Below are positions 1-9,147 of a stretch of DNA of 53,426 bases, piece by piece (position 1 is the stretch's first letter; each line of letters begins with the position of its first letter). Made by a program: the position numbers and the translations under genes. The stretch comes from Cyanobium sp. NIES-981 (GTDB taxonomy: Bacteria > Cyanobacteriota > Cyanobacteriia > PCC-6307 > Cyanobiaceae), in the NCBI GenBank assembly GCA_945877595.1, contig CAMDVN010000011.1:1-53426 (forward strand), given 5' to 3'. A model generated the notes under the pieces. That model was not told the origin of the DNA. It made no database searches and saw only the letters and a program-made list of their open reading frames with translations.

Positions 1-60
1 ACCCAGGGCGAGGGCCATTCCAAGCAGACCAGGCAGCAGCTGGGAATGGTTGCGTCGCAC
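1..60 (-). CDS. 5' end of a minus-strand gene, unknown product (partial)
   Basis: Reading leftwards from a GTG at 60, about 20 codons are open to the window edge. They give a positively charged start (VRRNH) followed by a hydrophobic stretch (LLPGLLGMALALG), as in a signal peptide or membrane anchor. A purine-rich AGAGG lies just upstream. The gene would follow the ABC1 kinase gene on the same strand with a gap of about 26 bases. Too little is visible to name a family. Confidence 0.4.
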   Translation of the reverse strand, partial: MRRNHSQLLPGLLGMALALG

Positions 61-86
61 GATGAACCTCTGACGGTGGCTCAACT

Positions 87-2033
87 TTAGACGGGCTGGA
101 CGGAGCGGGTTTGGGGAGGAACCAACACATCGCGCAGCAGGCGGACCACTCCGCGTTGGGCGAGGCCCTGGGCCATTTGAAATCCCATGGAACGCAGGTC
201 TGGTTCAGACATCACCCGCGGCAAGCGTTTCAACAGCAACTGGGGTTCAAAGCCCGGCAGTCCTTGCAGGATGGCCACCAGTTGCTTGATCGGCTCGAGA
301 TCCAGCATTGGATCCGATGGGGGCAGCGCAAGGCGCTGGCGCAAACCTGGAGGCTGCAATCGCTGGGGCAGCCGTTTGCTGAGCCTCAAGGTGGCCCCCC
401 AAGCCACGGCATCGACGCGCTCGACAACCGCATCCACCAGTTGTTGGCGCAGCAGGCCTCCCTGGGCTGAAAAGAGGAAATCGAGCACCTGATCCAGCAG
501 GCCCTCCAGATCCAACTGGCTGCCCTGGGCGGCGCTGGCGATCAGGTTGTCGAGGCGCTGCCAGCGAAAGATGTCGCCGTCAAACAGCATTTCCTTGAGG
601 CTTTCGCGCAGGGAGGGGTCGGGATCTTCCATCAACCGTCTGGCGAAGTATGGATAGGCGGCGCCGAGGATTTTGAAATCAGGATCAACACTCAAGGCAA
701 TCCCCTCCAAGGTCACCAGGGAGCGAATGATCAGGGCGTAGTAAGGGGGAACCTGGAAGGGGAAGCGATACATCACCCCGGAAAGGTCATCGGTGACGGC
801 CTTGAAATCCATGCGGCTCACGCCCATCTCCATGGCCTGGCCAAAGACATTCTCAAAGGCAGGTACAATCGGTTCAAGATTGACGTCTTCGGCTAAAAAA
901 CCAAGACTTACAAAGTCTTTGGAGAGCTGGGAGAAATTGCGGTTCACCAGGTGAACCACAGCTTGAATCAGTCCGGTTCGCGATTCCCGGCTCACCTCGC
1001 TCATCATGCCGAAGTCGAGGTAGGCCAAGCGGCCATCCTTGAGGGCGAGCAGATTTCCTGGGTGGGGATCGGCGTGAAAGAAGCCATGTTCGAGCAGTTG
1101 CTGAAGGCTGCAGTCGACGCCGATGTTGACCATGTCGTCGGGATCGAAGCCGAGGCTGCGCACGGCTTCGAGATTGGTCAATTTGACCCCATCGATCCAC
1201 TCCATGGTGAGCACCCGGCGGCTGGTCGCCTCCCGGTAGATCTTGGGAACGGCGATGCGGGAGTTGGGGCGGTGCAAATCGGCGAAGCGCTCCGCGTTGC
1301 TCGCCTCATTGCAGTAGTCCATCTCCTCGAACACCCGCTTGCCAAGCTCATCGATCAGGGCCACCAGGTCGCTGCGAATCAGGCCCACATTGCGGTTGAG
1401 CCAGGCGGCAATATTGCGCACGATGTACAGATCGAGGGTGATCTGTTCCCTCAGTCCGGGGCGTTGCACTTTGACGGCCACGGCCTCGCCGCTGTGCAGC
1501 CTGCCCTTGTGCACCTGGCCCAGGGATGCCGCTGAAATTGGTTCTGGATCGAGCTGGGCATAGATCTCGCTGACCTTTGCACCCAGGTCTTCTTCGATGC
1601 AAGCCATTGCCAAGGCTGAATCGAAACCGGGCAGCTGATCTTGAAGCTGAGCAAGTTCCTCCAGCAGCAGCGGCGGCACGATGTCGGGCCGTGTGGAGAG
1701 GGCCTGGCCCGCTTTGATGAACGCAGGGCCGAGTGAGGCCACGAGATCGGCGGCCTCCTTGGCCCGATCGCGGGCATGGTCGGTGTTGGCCAGCTGGCCT
1801 GTGACCCAGTCAAAGCCCACCCCCAGCAGGAAGAGGCCGATCGGCACGAGGGTTTGCCAGACCCGCTTGATCAACCGCTGGGGATGCCCCGCATAGATGC
1901 GCGTGATGGCGGCGGGGTCGTATTCGAGCAGGCCTGCAGCTTCGAGAAAATCGCCGATCTCTGCGGTGTTTTCGAGCGTGGTTTGCTGGTTGATCTCCGT
2001 GCTGGCAGGAGATGGCGAGGCGGGGCTTGCCAT
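87..2033 (-). CDS. ABC1/UbiB (AarF)-family protein kinase-like protein
   Basis: A 648-residue member of the ABC1/UbiB/ADCK atypical kinase family. Bacterial UbiB supports quinone synthesis; plant and cyanobacterial members are linked to plastoquinone and tocopherol metabolism and stress. Visible motifs are the family KxGQ signature (KAGQ, residues 107-110), the nucleotide-binding lysine motif AVKVQRPG (186-193), HADPHPGNLL near residue 320 and the metal-binding DFG (YLDFGMM) near 338. One hydrophobic stretch lies near residues 62-75. The gene is divergent from recN across about 100 bases that must hold both promoters. Family is certain; the substrate cannot be told from sequence. Confidence 0.92.
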   Translation of the reverse strand: MASPASPSPASTEINQQTTLENTAEIGDFLEAAGLLEYDPAAITRIYAGHPQRLIKRVWQTLVPIGLFLLGVGFDWVTGQLANTDHARDRAKEAADLVASLGPAFIKAGQALSTRPDIVPPLLLEELAQLQDQLPGFDSALAMACIEEDLGAKVSEIYAQLDPEPISAASLGQVHKGRLHSGEAVAVKVQRPGLREQITLDLYIVRNIAAWLNRNVGLIRSDLVALIDELGKRVFEEMDYCNEASNAERFADLHRPNSRIAVPKIYREATSRRVLTMEWIDGVKLTNLEAVRSLGFDPDDMVNIGVDCSLQQLLEHGFFHADPHPGNLLALKDGRLAYLDFGMMSEVSRESRTGLIQAVVHLVNRNFSQLSKDFVSLGFLAEDVNLEPIVPAFENVFGQAMEMGVSRMDFKAVTDDLSGVMYRFPFQVPPYYALIIRSLVTLEGIALSVDPDFKILGAAYPYFARRLMEDPDPSLRESLKEMLFDGDIFRWQRLDNLIASAAQGSQLDLEGLLDQVLDFLFSAQGGLLRQQLVDAVVERVDAVAWGATLRLSKRLPQRLQPPGLRQRLALPPSDPMLDLEPIKQLVAILQGLPGFEPQLLLKRLPRVMSEPDLRSMGFQMAQGLAQRGVVRLLRDVLVPPQTRSVQPV

Positions 2034-2130
2034 GGCAGCGGCCGGGGGCAGGAGCAGGATTGCCCCCTTCTAAACGAAAGACTCAGCCGCTACGGTCTGG
2101 TCTATCACCGTCGTGGGATCGGAGGCCGGC

Positions 2131-3861
2131 GTGCTCACGGGTCTGCGGCTTCAGAACATTGCCCTGATCGAACAGCTCGAGTTGGCTTTTGCCCCGGGCT
2201 TCACCGTGCTAACCGGCGAAACCGGTGCCGGCAAGTCGATCTTGCTCGATGCACTCGATGCTCTCCTTGGTGGCGCCCAGGGTGCAATCGGGGGCCGGCT
2301 GTTGCGTCGCGGGAGCGACCGTGGCGTGATCGAGGCCAGTTTTGAGCTCACACCACCGGTGCTCTCCTGGCTTCATGAGCAGCAGCTCGCCGTTGACGAC
2401 GACGAGCTGCTGTTGAGCCGGGAGTGGCGCTTGGCCGATGACCGGCTGAGCAGCCGCAACCGTCTCAACGGCGTGGTGGTGAGCCGAGCTCAGGTGTTGG
2501 AACTGCGGCCGCTGCTGCTTGATCTCACCGTGCAGGGCCAAACCCAACAACTGGCGCGGCCCGGACAGCAGCGCCGCTGGCTGGATCGATTTGCTGGCGA
2601 GGAGCTGGTTCCATGGCTGGCAGCGACCACGGCAGCCCACCGCAGCTGGCGGCAGGCGGCCACGGCCCTGGACGTGGCCCAGGCCGATTGGGAGACCGTG
2701 CAGCGTCATCGTCAGCAGCAGGAAGCGTTGCTGGCTGATCTGGAGGCTGCCCAGCTTCACGATCCCCATGAACGGCCGCAGCTGCAGGCCGAGCAAGACC
2801 GCCTGGCCCATGGCGTGCGCCTGCAGCAGGGAGTCATGGTGTTGATCGGTCGCCTGGTGGATGGAGCCGATCAGGCCCCATCCACCCTTGACCATCTGTC
2901 GGTCTGCGAACAGGAGCTGACCCAGATGGCCGGCTTTGATCCCGATGGGGCAGCGCCCCTGTTGCAGCGCTGCAGCGAAGCTCTGCTCAGCCTGCAAGAT
3001 CTGGCCCGCGATCTGGATCGTTATGGGGCCTCCCTGGAGAGTGATCCTGAAAGCTTGGCGGTGCTCCAGGAACGCATGGCCCTGCTCAAGGCCTTGGAAC
3101 GGCGCCATGGCGCCGACCTCGCTGCCCTCATCCATGAACGGGATCGTTTGCGGCTGCAGCTGGCTCCTGGCGGTGCCGAGGCCAGCCGCGAGGTTCTTCA
3201 GCAGCAGGAGCAGGAGCGCCGGTCCGAGCGCGATCAGGCCAACGCTGTTCTCAGTGCCGCCCGCCTAACGGCGGCCCGGGCCCTTGAAGAACAGCTCATG
3301 GTGGCCCTGCGCCCGATGGGCCTCGCCAATGTGCGCTTTGCGGTGCAGATCGATGCCGCCGCGGCGTCCGATGAAGGGGCCGACGCCATTCAGTTTCTGT
3401 TTTCAGCCAATCCGGGCCAACCCCTGGCGCCCCTGGCTGAGGTGGCCTCGGGCGGTGAGATGAGTCGGTTTCTGTTGGCTTTAAAGACCTGCCTGGCGGC
3501 GGCTGATCCCCACGTCACCCTGCTGTTCGATGAGATCGACACCGGTGTGAGCGGCCGGGTGAGTGGTGCGATGGCTGATCTGCTGCGTCGCCTGGCCCTG
3601 CGTCGGCAGGTGTTCTGTGTGACCCATCAGCCCCTGGTGGCAGCGGCGGCCGACCACCACTTCAGGGTGAGCAAGGCTGTCGAGCATGGACTCACCCATA
3701 CGCGCGTGTCCCATCTGCGGGACACCCACGAGCGGGAGGCTGAACTCGCTGAGCTGGCGGGTGGCGATTCGGGTGAGGCCCGCAGCTATGCCGCCAGCCT
3801 TCTCGACAAGCCCCACGCCGATTCGATACCTCCATCCCAGCCGGACCAGCGGGTGGCTTGA
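2131..3861 (+). CDS. recN: DNA repair protein RecN
   Basis: An SMC-like ATPase of double-strand break repair and recombination. The N-terminal Walker A (GETGAGKS, about 30 residues in), a long central coiled-coil-like region rich in Gln, Glu and Leu, the ABC signature (ASGGEMSRF) and Walker B (LLFDEIDTGVSG) occur in the family order. The start is placed at GTG 2131 because GGAGG at 2121-2125 lies five bases before it; an in-frame GTG at 2113 would add six residues. About 576 residues, slightly longer than typical RecN. Divergent from the ABC1 kinase gene. Confidence 0.95.
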   Translation: MLTGLRLQNIALIEQLELAFAPGFTVLTGETGAGKSILLDALDALLGGAQGAIGGRLLRRGSDRGVIEASFELTPPVLSWLHEQQLAVDDDELLLSREWRLADDRLSSRNRLNGVVVSRAQVLELRPLLLDLTVQGQTQQLARPGQQRRWLDRFAGEELVPWLAATTAAHRSWRQAATALDVAQADWETVQRHRQQQEALLADLEAAQLHDPHERPQLQAEQDRLAHGVRLQQGVMVLIGRLVDGADQAPSTLDHLSVCEQELTQMAGFDPDGAAPLLQRCSEALLSLQDLARDLDRYGASLESDPESLAVLQERMALLKALERRHGADLAALIHERDRLRLQLAPGGAEASREVLQQQEQERRSERDQANAVLSAARLTAARALEEQLMVALRPMGLANVRFAVQIDAAAASDEGADAIQFLFSANPGQPLAPLAEVASGGEMSRFLLALKTCLAAADPHVTLLFDEIDTGVSGRVSGAMADLLRRLALRRQVFCVTHQPLVAAAADHHFRVSKAVEHGLTHTRVSHLRDTHEREAELAELAGGDSGEARSYAASLLDKPHADSIPPSQPDQRVA

Positions 3862-3963
3862 GCCTCGGCGTCTGCACCGGTCGGCGCTGAGCAACTAGAA
3901 CCTCAAGCTGCGGTTGTGGTTGTCATGGTGTCTGCTGTTCCCCGTTGTTGGACCACGGTGGCC

Positions 3964-4926
3964 ATGCCCGACCAGGCTGGCCGTGTGGCCCTGGTCACGG
4001 GAGCCAACAGTGGCCTCGGTCTTGAGAGTGCTCGGGCTCTGCTGGCCCGGGGAGCCACCGTGGTGCTCGCCTGCCGCACCCTGGCCAAGGCCCAAGCAGC
4101 ACGGGAAGCCTTGTTGGCGGGTGGCAACGGCGGCGCTGGCCAGGCTGCTGCCAACGGCAGCGGTGGCCTCGACCTGCTGCTGCTGGATCTAGCCGATTTG
4201 GATTCGGTGGTGCTGGCTGCAGAGCAGGTGGCCGAGCGCCATGGACGGCTTGATTTGCTGCTCAACAATGCCGGTGTGATGGCGCCACCCTTGCAGCGCA
4301 CGCGCCAGGGTTTTGAGCTGCAGTTCGGCACCAACCACCTGGGCCATTTCGCCCTCACCGTGTTGCTGTTGCCGTTGCTGCAGGGCCGCTCTGACGCCCG
4401 GGTGGTGCAGGTCACCTCGGGAGCCCAATATTTTGGCCGGCTTGATTTTGAGGACCTGCAGGGCGAGCGGCGTTACGACCGTTGGGCGGCTTACGGCCAG
4501 AGCAAGCTGGCCAATGTGGTGTTTGCCCAGGAGTTGCAGCGCCGTTGCCCTGGTCTGCTGTCGGCGGCGGCCCATCCGGGTTTAGCCCGTACCAACCTCC
4601 AACCCGCCTCGGTGGCGGCCAGCGGGGCCCGGCTCGAGGGGGTCGTGTACCGCTTGCTGGATCCGTTGTTCCAGAGCGCGGCCATGGGTGCTCTGCCGCA
4701 GCTATTTGCGGCCACAGACTCCGCTGCTGAGCCGGGCGGTCACTACGGACCCAGCCAGTTTGGGGGCCTGCGCGGCTGGCCTCGGCCGGTGCGGATGGCC
4801 CCCGCCGCGCTGGATCCGGCTGTGGGTGCGCGCCTCTGGCAGGTGAGCGAGCAGCTCTGCCGTGAGGCCTCACCAGCCTTTGCGGCGGCGCTGGATCGGT
4901 TGGGTGGCGTGCTGCCGTCAACCTGA
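3964..4926 (+). CDS. Short-chain dehydrogenase/reductase (protochlorophyllide/retinol-dehydrogenase-like)
   Basis: NAD(P)-dependent oxidoreductase with a Rossmann fold. The cofactor motif TGANSGLG is at residues 12-19, followed by NNAGVM, a catalytic serine in VTSGAQ and the YxxxK active site in YGQSKLAN. The closest general resemblance is to the retinol-dehydrogenase/protochlorophyllide-reductase-like branch. The start at ATG 3964 puts the Rossmann strand at the usual distance; the frame is open to 3916 with upstream GTG and ATG codons. It lies about 100 bases after recN and 45 before uvrA. The substrate cannot be predicted. Confidence 0.85.
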   Translation: MPDQAGRVALVTGANSGLGLESARALLARGATVVLACRTLAKAQAAREALLAGGNGGAGQAAANGSGGLDLLLLDLADLDSVVLAAEQVAERHGRLDLLLNNAGVMAPPLQRTRQGFELQFGTNHLGHFALTVLLLPLLQGRSDARVVQVTSGAQYFGRLDFEDLQGERRYDRWAAYGQSKLANVVFAQELQRRCPGLLSAAAHPGLARTNLQPASVAASGARLEGVVYRLLDPLFQSAAMGALPQLFAATDSAAEPGGHYGPSQFGGLRGWPRPVRMAPAALDPAVGARLWQVSEQLCREASPAFAAALDRLGGVLPST

Positions 4927-4971
4927 AGCCAAGCCAGCGCCCGTAGACTTCGATGTTCCCGAGACGGCTGG

Positions 4972-7900
4972 ATGCCCAGCGCCAAGAGCACCCCCGCGGC
5001 CGCCGCACCTGCCACGCCCGCTCCAGCCGTCACCGTCAATGAAAAGGCTGCCCAGCAGGCTGCTCTGCAGGCCCTCACCGGGGGATCGCTGGAGGATGTG
5101 ATCCGGGTACGGGGTGCCCGTCAGCACAATCTCAAGAACGTTGATCTCACCATTCCCCGCAACCGCCTGGTGGTGTTCACCGGCGTGAGCGGCAGTGGCA
5201 AGAGTTCGCTGGCTTTTGACACGATCTTTGCCGAGGGGCAGCGCCGCTATGTCGAGAGTTTGTCGGCCTATGCCCGGCAATTTCTCGGCCAGGTGGACAA
5301 GCCCGATGTGGATGCGATCGAGGGGCTCTCCCCCGCCATTTCCATCGATCAGAAATCCACCAGCCACAACCCGCGCTCGACCGTGGGCACGGTCACGGAA
5401 ATTCAGGATTACCTCCGCCTGCTGTTTGGGCGTGCCGGTGAGCCCCACTGCCCCCAGTGCGAGCGCTCGATTCGGCCCCAGAGCATCGACGAGATGGTCG
5501 ATCAGATCCTCACCTTGCCCGAGTCAACCCGCTATCAACTGCTGGCTCCGGTGGTGCGGGGCAAGAAAGGAACCCACGTGAAGCTGTTGGGCGGCTTGGT
5601 GGCCGAGGGGTTTGCCCGGGTGCGTATCAATGGCGAGGTGCGTGAACTGGCCGACAACATCGAGCTTGACAAGAACCACGCCCACAACATCGAGGTGGTG
5701 GTGGATCGGCTCGTGGCCCGCGAGGGAATCCAGGAGCGGCTCACCGATTCGCTGCGCACGGCCCTCAAGCGCGGTGAGGGTCTCGCCCTTGTTGACGTGG
5801 TTCCCAAGGCCGGTGAAGAGCTGCCTCCAGGGGTCGAGAAGGAGCGGCTCTATTCCGAGAACTTTGCCTGTCCTGTGCATGGCGCGGTGATGGAGGAGTT
5901 GTCGCCGCGGTTGTTTTCGTTTAACAGCCCCTATGGCGCCTGTGCCGACTGCCATGGCATCGGCCATCTGCGTCAGTTCACCGCCGATCGGGTGGTGCCG
6001 GATCCGTCGCTGCCGGTTTATGCCGCGATTGCACCCTGGGCTGAAAAAGATAATTCCTATTACTTCTCGCTGCTGTTTTCAGTGGGCGAGGCCTTTGGGT
6101 TTGAGCTGAAAACTCCCTGGAATCAGCTCACGGACCACCAGCGGGTGGTCTTGCTTCACGGCAGCGATGAACCGATCGCGATCAAGGCTGACAGCCGTTA
6201 TCAAAAAAGCAGTGGCTATGAGCGTCCCTTTGAGGGAATCCTGCCGATTCTGGAGCGGCAGCTGCGGGATGCCAGCGGTGAATCGGTGCGCCAGAAGCTG
6301 GAGAAATTTCTTGAGATGGTGCCCTGTGCCACCTGCCATGGGCTGAGGCTCAAGCCCGAGGCCTTGGCCGTGCGGGTGGGGCCCTACCGCATTCATGAGC
6401 TCACGGCGGTGAGCGTGGGCGACACCCTCGATCGCATTGAGGCGCTGATGGGGGTGGGCTCGAGTGAGGGCCAAGACCCGCAGCTCAGTGACCGCCAGAT
6501 TCAGATCGGCGATCTGGTGCTGCGAGAGATTCGCATGCGGCTCAAGTTCCTGCTCGATGTGGGGCTGGATTACCTGAGCTTGGACCGGCCGGCGATGACG
6601 CTTTCGGGTGGCGAAGCCCAGCGCATCCGCCTGGCCACCCAGATCGGTGCTGGTCTCACCGGGGTGCTGTATGTGCTGGATGAACCGAGCATCGGACTGC
6701 ACCAGCGGGATAACGACCGCCTGCTGGCCACGCTCACCAAGCTGCGTGATCTCGGCAACACCTTGATTGTGGTGGAGCACGACGAAGACACGATTCGAGC
6801 TGCTGATTACATCGTGGATATCGGCCCGGGGGCTGGGGTGCACGGGGGCCACATCGTGGCCGAGGGTTCCCTAGAGAACCTGTTGGCGGCTGAGGAGTCG
6901 CTGACCGGCGCCTACCTGAGCGGCAGGCGGGTGATCCCCACCCCGGCGGAGCGACGCACAACCGGCACGCGCAAGCTCACGTTGGTCGGTTGCAATCGCA
7001 ACAACCTCAACAACTTCGACGTGGAGATTCCGCTCGGTCGGTTGGTGGCGGTCACCGGGGTGAGCGGCAGCGGCAAGAGCACCATGGTCAATGAGCTTTT
7101 GCATCCGGCACTGGAGCACCAGCTTGGCCTCAAGGTGCCGTTTCCCTCGGGTCTTCAGGAGCTGCGGGGCATCAAGGCGATCGACAAGGTGATCGTGATT
7201 GATCAGTCGCCGATCGGCCGCACACCTCGTTCCAATCCTGCCACCTACACGGGTGCCTTTGATCCGATCCGGCAGGTGTTTGCCGCCACGGTGGAGGCCA
7301 AGGCGCGCGGCTATCAGGTGGGGCAGTTCAGTTTCAACGTCAAGGGCGGCCGCTGTGAATCGTGCAGCGGCCAGGGGGTCAACGTCATTGAGATGAACTT
7401 CCTGCCCGATGTCTACGTGCAGTGCGATGTCTGCAAAGGCGCTCGCTACAACCGTGAGACCCTGCAGGTCACCTATCGGGGCTTCACCATTGCCGACGTG
7501 CTCGAGATGACGGTGGAGCAGGCCGCCGATGTTTTTTCGGCCATTCCCCAGGCCGCCGATCGCCTGCGCACCCTGGTGGATGTGGGCCTTGGTTACGTGA
7601 AGCTGGGTCAGCCAGCCCCCACCCTCTCCGGTGGTGAGGCGCAGCGGGTGAAACTGGCCACCGAACTCTCCAAGCGGGCCACCGGCAAAACCCTCTACCT
7701 GATCGACGAACCCACCACCGGGCTGAGCTTCTACGACGTCCACAAGTTGATGGATGTGATGCAGCGCCTGGTCGATAAGGGCAACTCGATTCTGGTGATC
7801 GAGCACAACCTCGATGTGATCCGCTGTGCCGACTGGATCATTGATCTCGGACCCGATGGCGGCGATAAGGGCGGCGAACTGGTGGTGTGCGGCACCCCTG

Positions 7901-7992
7901 AAACGGTGGCAGAGCATCCCACCAGCCACACGGGTCGGTACCTCAAGCAGGTGCTGAAGCAACATCCGCCAGAAGTGGTGGAGGTTGGCTGA
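4972..7992 (+). CDS. uvrA: UvrABC excinuclease subunit A
   Basis: Damage-recognition ATPase of nucleotide excision repair, 1006 residues. An Ala/Pro-rich tail of about 40 residues precedes the first Walker A (GVSGSGKSS, 71-79). Two ABC signatures (LSGGEAQRIRL and LSGGEAQRVKL), a second Walker A (GVSGSGKST) and a CxxC-CxxC zinc module (CESCSGQG ... CDVCKGA) are all present, so the protein looks complete. The last 57 or so codons and about 75 bases after the stop are repeated 1 kb downstream at 8840-9079. The gene forms the left border of the AT-rich accessory island. Confidence 0.97.
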   Translation: MPSAKSTPAAAAPATPAPAVTVNEKAAQQAALQALTGGSLEDVIRVRGARQHNLKNVDLTIPRNRLVVFTGVSGSGKSSLAFDTIFAEGQRRYVESLSAYARQFLGQVDKPDVDAIEGLSPAISIDQKSTSHNPRSTVGTVTEIQDYLRLLFGRAGEPHCPQCERSIRPQSIDEMVDQILTLPESTRYQLLAPVVRGKKGTHVKLLGGLVAEGFARVRINGEVRELADNIELDKNHAHNIEVVVDRLVAREGIQERLTDSLRTALKRGEGLALVDVVPKAGEELPPGVEKERLYSENFACPVHGAVMEELSPRLFSFNSPYGACADCHGIGHLRQFTADRVVPDPSLPVYAAIAPWAEKDNSYYFSLLFSVGEAFGFELKTPWNQLTDHQRVVLLHGSDEPIAIKADSRYQKSSGYERPFEGILPILERQLRDASGESVRQKLEKFLEMVPCATCHGLRLKPEALAVRVGPYRIHELTAVSVGDTLDRIEALMGVGSSEGQDPQLSDRQIQIGDLVLREIRMRLKFLLDVGLDYLSLDRPAMTLSGGEAQRIRLATQIGAGLTGVLYVLDEPSIGLHQRDNDRLLATLTKLRDLGNTLIVVEHDEDTIRAADYIVDIGPGAGVHGGHIVAEGSLENLLAAEESLTGAYLSGRRVIPTPAERRTTGTRKLTLVGCNRNNLNNFDVEIPLGRLVAVTGVSGSGKSTMVNELLHPALEHQLGLKVPFPSGLQELRGIKAIDKVIVIDQSPIGRTPRSNPATYTGAFDPIRQVFAATVEAKARGYQVGQFSFNVKGGRCESCSGQGVNVIEMNFLPDVYVQCDVCKGARYNRETLQVTYRGFTIADVLEMTVEQAADVFSAIPQAADRLRTLVDVGLGYVKLGQPAPTLSGGEAQRVKLATELSKRATGKTLYLIDEPTTGLSFYDVHKLMDVMQRLVDKGNSILVIEHNLDVIRCADWIIDLGPDGGDKGGELVVCGTPETVAEHPTSHTGRYLKQVLKQHPPEVVEVG

Positions 7993-8067
7993 GATCTGAG
8001 GTGCTGCAGGCGGTCTCAGGGGGTTCCGTCGGGCTGGGGTTCCTTTGGAGTGGCTTGGGTGGTGGCT
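7827..8067 (+). repeat. uvrA: Direct repeat, left copy: 3' end of uvrA plus downstream sequence
   Basis: This segment holds the last codons of the intact uvrA, its stop and about 75 non-coding bases. It recurs at 8840-9079 in the same orientation. In the core (7912-8004 against 8925-9017) I count 3 mismatches in 93 bases. The upstream part differs mostly at synonymous or conservative positions, and the downstream part has small indels. That the similarity runs past the stop shows the repeated unit is a DNA segment rather than a protein domain. Confidence 0.9.
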
Positions 8068-8243
8068 AGATGCAGTATCTGCATTGGCTTGGAATGCCAG
8101 TCCGGCATTTCTACACTCTTTTAAAAAGCGTATAGATAATAATATTTTTAAAAACTATATGAAAACAAGTTAATTTAAATAATCTTTAACCTTTTACGAG
8201 TATCGCTCGTGTTCTAATTGTAAAGTTGATAATTCTTTGAATC
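8068..8243. other. AT-rich intergenic segment at the island edge
   Basis: Immediately after the repeated uvrA tail the composition drops sharply to A/T, with runs such as TTTTTAAAAA around 8110-8160. No gene is seen. An inverted repeat AATGCC-agtcc-GGCATT lies at about 8092-8108. The segment probably carries the promoter for the small secreted-protein gene that starts at 8244, but I cannot fix -35 and -10 boxes with confidence. Confidence 0.5.
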
Positions 8244-8639
8244 ATGGGCATCCAGCTTTCGACCATAAAAAATACATTCAAAAGAGCCTTTGGTCGCGTA
8301 TCCAAATCATTCGACAAAACTGGCGCCGTGAGCGCTGCTTCAGTCGCATGCATATTCTCAATGGCATGCATCGCGCCATCAAAGGCACAGGAATACAACA
8401 GGGTCCCAGTCTCTGACAATGCACAATATAGTCAATGCATTAGCTATGTGAATTCAAATTATGAAGGTGGTAGCTTGATGAGTCCCTATGCTGGGCAAAC
8501 AAAAGCAGCGGCGTGGTGCACTTGCGCATGGAATGAAACCGCTGAAGATTTCCGTGGAAATCTAGGCAAATACGCAGAAACACCTAAAGGCAAGGAAATG
8601 ATGAAAACCTGTGATGCTTATGCTCAATGGGGAGTTTGA
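8244..8639 (+). CDS. Small predicted secreted cysteine-containing protein, unknown
   Basis: A 131-residue protein I do not recognise. A basic N-terminus (about residues 9-22) is followed by a short hydrophobic segment (SAASVACIFSMACIA) and a plausible signal-peptidase site after PSKA, so export is likely. The mature part has four cysteines (QC, WCTC, TC) and is otherwise polar, which could support disulfides in the periplasm or outside. Codon use is AT-rich, unlike neighbouring housekeeping genes, and the gene sits between the two copies of the uvrA tail. This suggests it arrived by transfer. Expression is unproven. Confidence 0.65.
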   Translation: MGIQLSTIKNTFKRAFGRVSKSFDKTGAVSAASVACIFSMACIAPSKAQEYNRVPVSDNAQYSQCISYVNSNYEGGSLMSPYAGQTKAAAWCTCAWNETAEDFRGNLGKYAETPKGKEMMKTCDAYAQWGV

Positions 8640-8839
8640 TTGTAGTAAGTCAGCAGTTTTCCCTGCATATAATCAGGGGTGATTGCTAATGTTTTTGTTG
8701 GGTTGATCAACCTCTGGCTTGGACCTAGGCGCTGCGTCTGTCGATCCTTGAGCTTGAGTTCAACCCAGTAAAGTCAGCAAGTGCCCTAACTGCATCCACC
8801 AATCGCTGGGATGGTCACTTGCCAGGCACTCATTGCTAT

Positions 8840-9079
8840 TGCCGACTGGATCATTGATCTGGGTCCAGAAGGAGGCGACAAAAGCGGTCAGATTTTGGTG
8901 ACGGGCACCCCAGAAGAGGTCGCCGAGCATCCCACCAGCCACATGGGTAGGTACCTCAAGCAGGTGCTGAAGCAACATCCGCCAGAAGTGGTGGAGGTTG
9001 CCTGAGATCTGAGGTGCCGCGGTTGATCTCGGGGGGTTCCGTCGGGCGGGGGTTCCTTGTTGTGGCTTGGGTGGTGGCT
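8840..9079 (+). pseudogene. uvrA: Truncated second copy of the uvrA 3' end (right direct repeat)
   Basis: The frame encodes [14 protein letters not shown] through HPPEVVEVA and stops at 9005, matching the UvrA C-terminus; homology starts abruptly at 8840 and continues to about 9079, past the stop. No Walker or signature motif is included, so it cannot act as UvrA. An ATG at 8811 would make a 64-residue fusion peptide, but this looks accidental. The protein sequence is conserved while several codons differ from the intact copy, which fits DNA from a related strain rather than a very recent duplication. Confidence 0.88.
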
Positions 9080-9114
9080 TGCTGATGGGCTCTTTGAGGA
9101 AGTGCTGAGGGCTG

Positions 9115-9143
9115 CTGACGGGTGCTGGAGGATGACCCATAAT
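9115..9143 (+). promoter_or_regulatory. Candidate promoter of the first Nif11 precursor
   Basis: CTGACG (9115-9120) and CATAAT (9138-9143) are separated by 17 bases, a reasonable match to a sigma-70-type promoter with a strong -10 box. The expected start falls at about 9150, inside the palindrome at 9148-9159 and about 24 bases before the ATG. Read by eye only. Confidence 0.45.
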
Positions 9144-9147
9144 GAGG

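Noticed and set aside
2209-3135. Long minus-strand open frame opposite recN
   Set aside because: Its translation has no family motifs and mirrors the high-GC codon pattern of recN, which is complete on the other strand.
6871-7965. 364-codon minus-strand frame opposite uvrA
   Set aside because: Antisense shadow of a certain gene; low-complexity His/Gly-rich product with no recognisable domain.
8811-9005. A free-standing 64-residue gene
   Set aside because: Everything after the first dozen residues is the UvrA C-terminus without any ATPase motif; better explained as a duplicated gene fragment.
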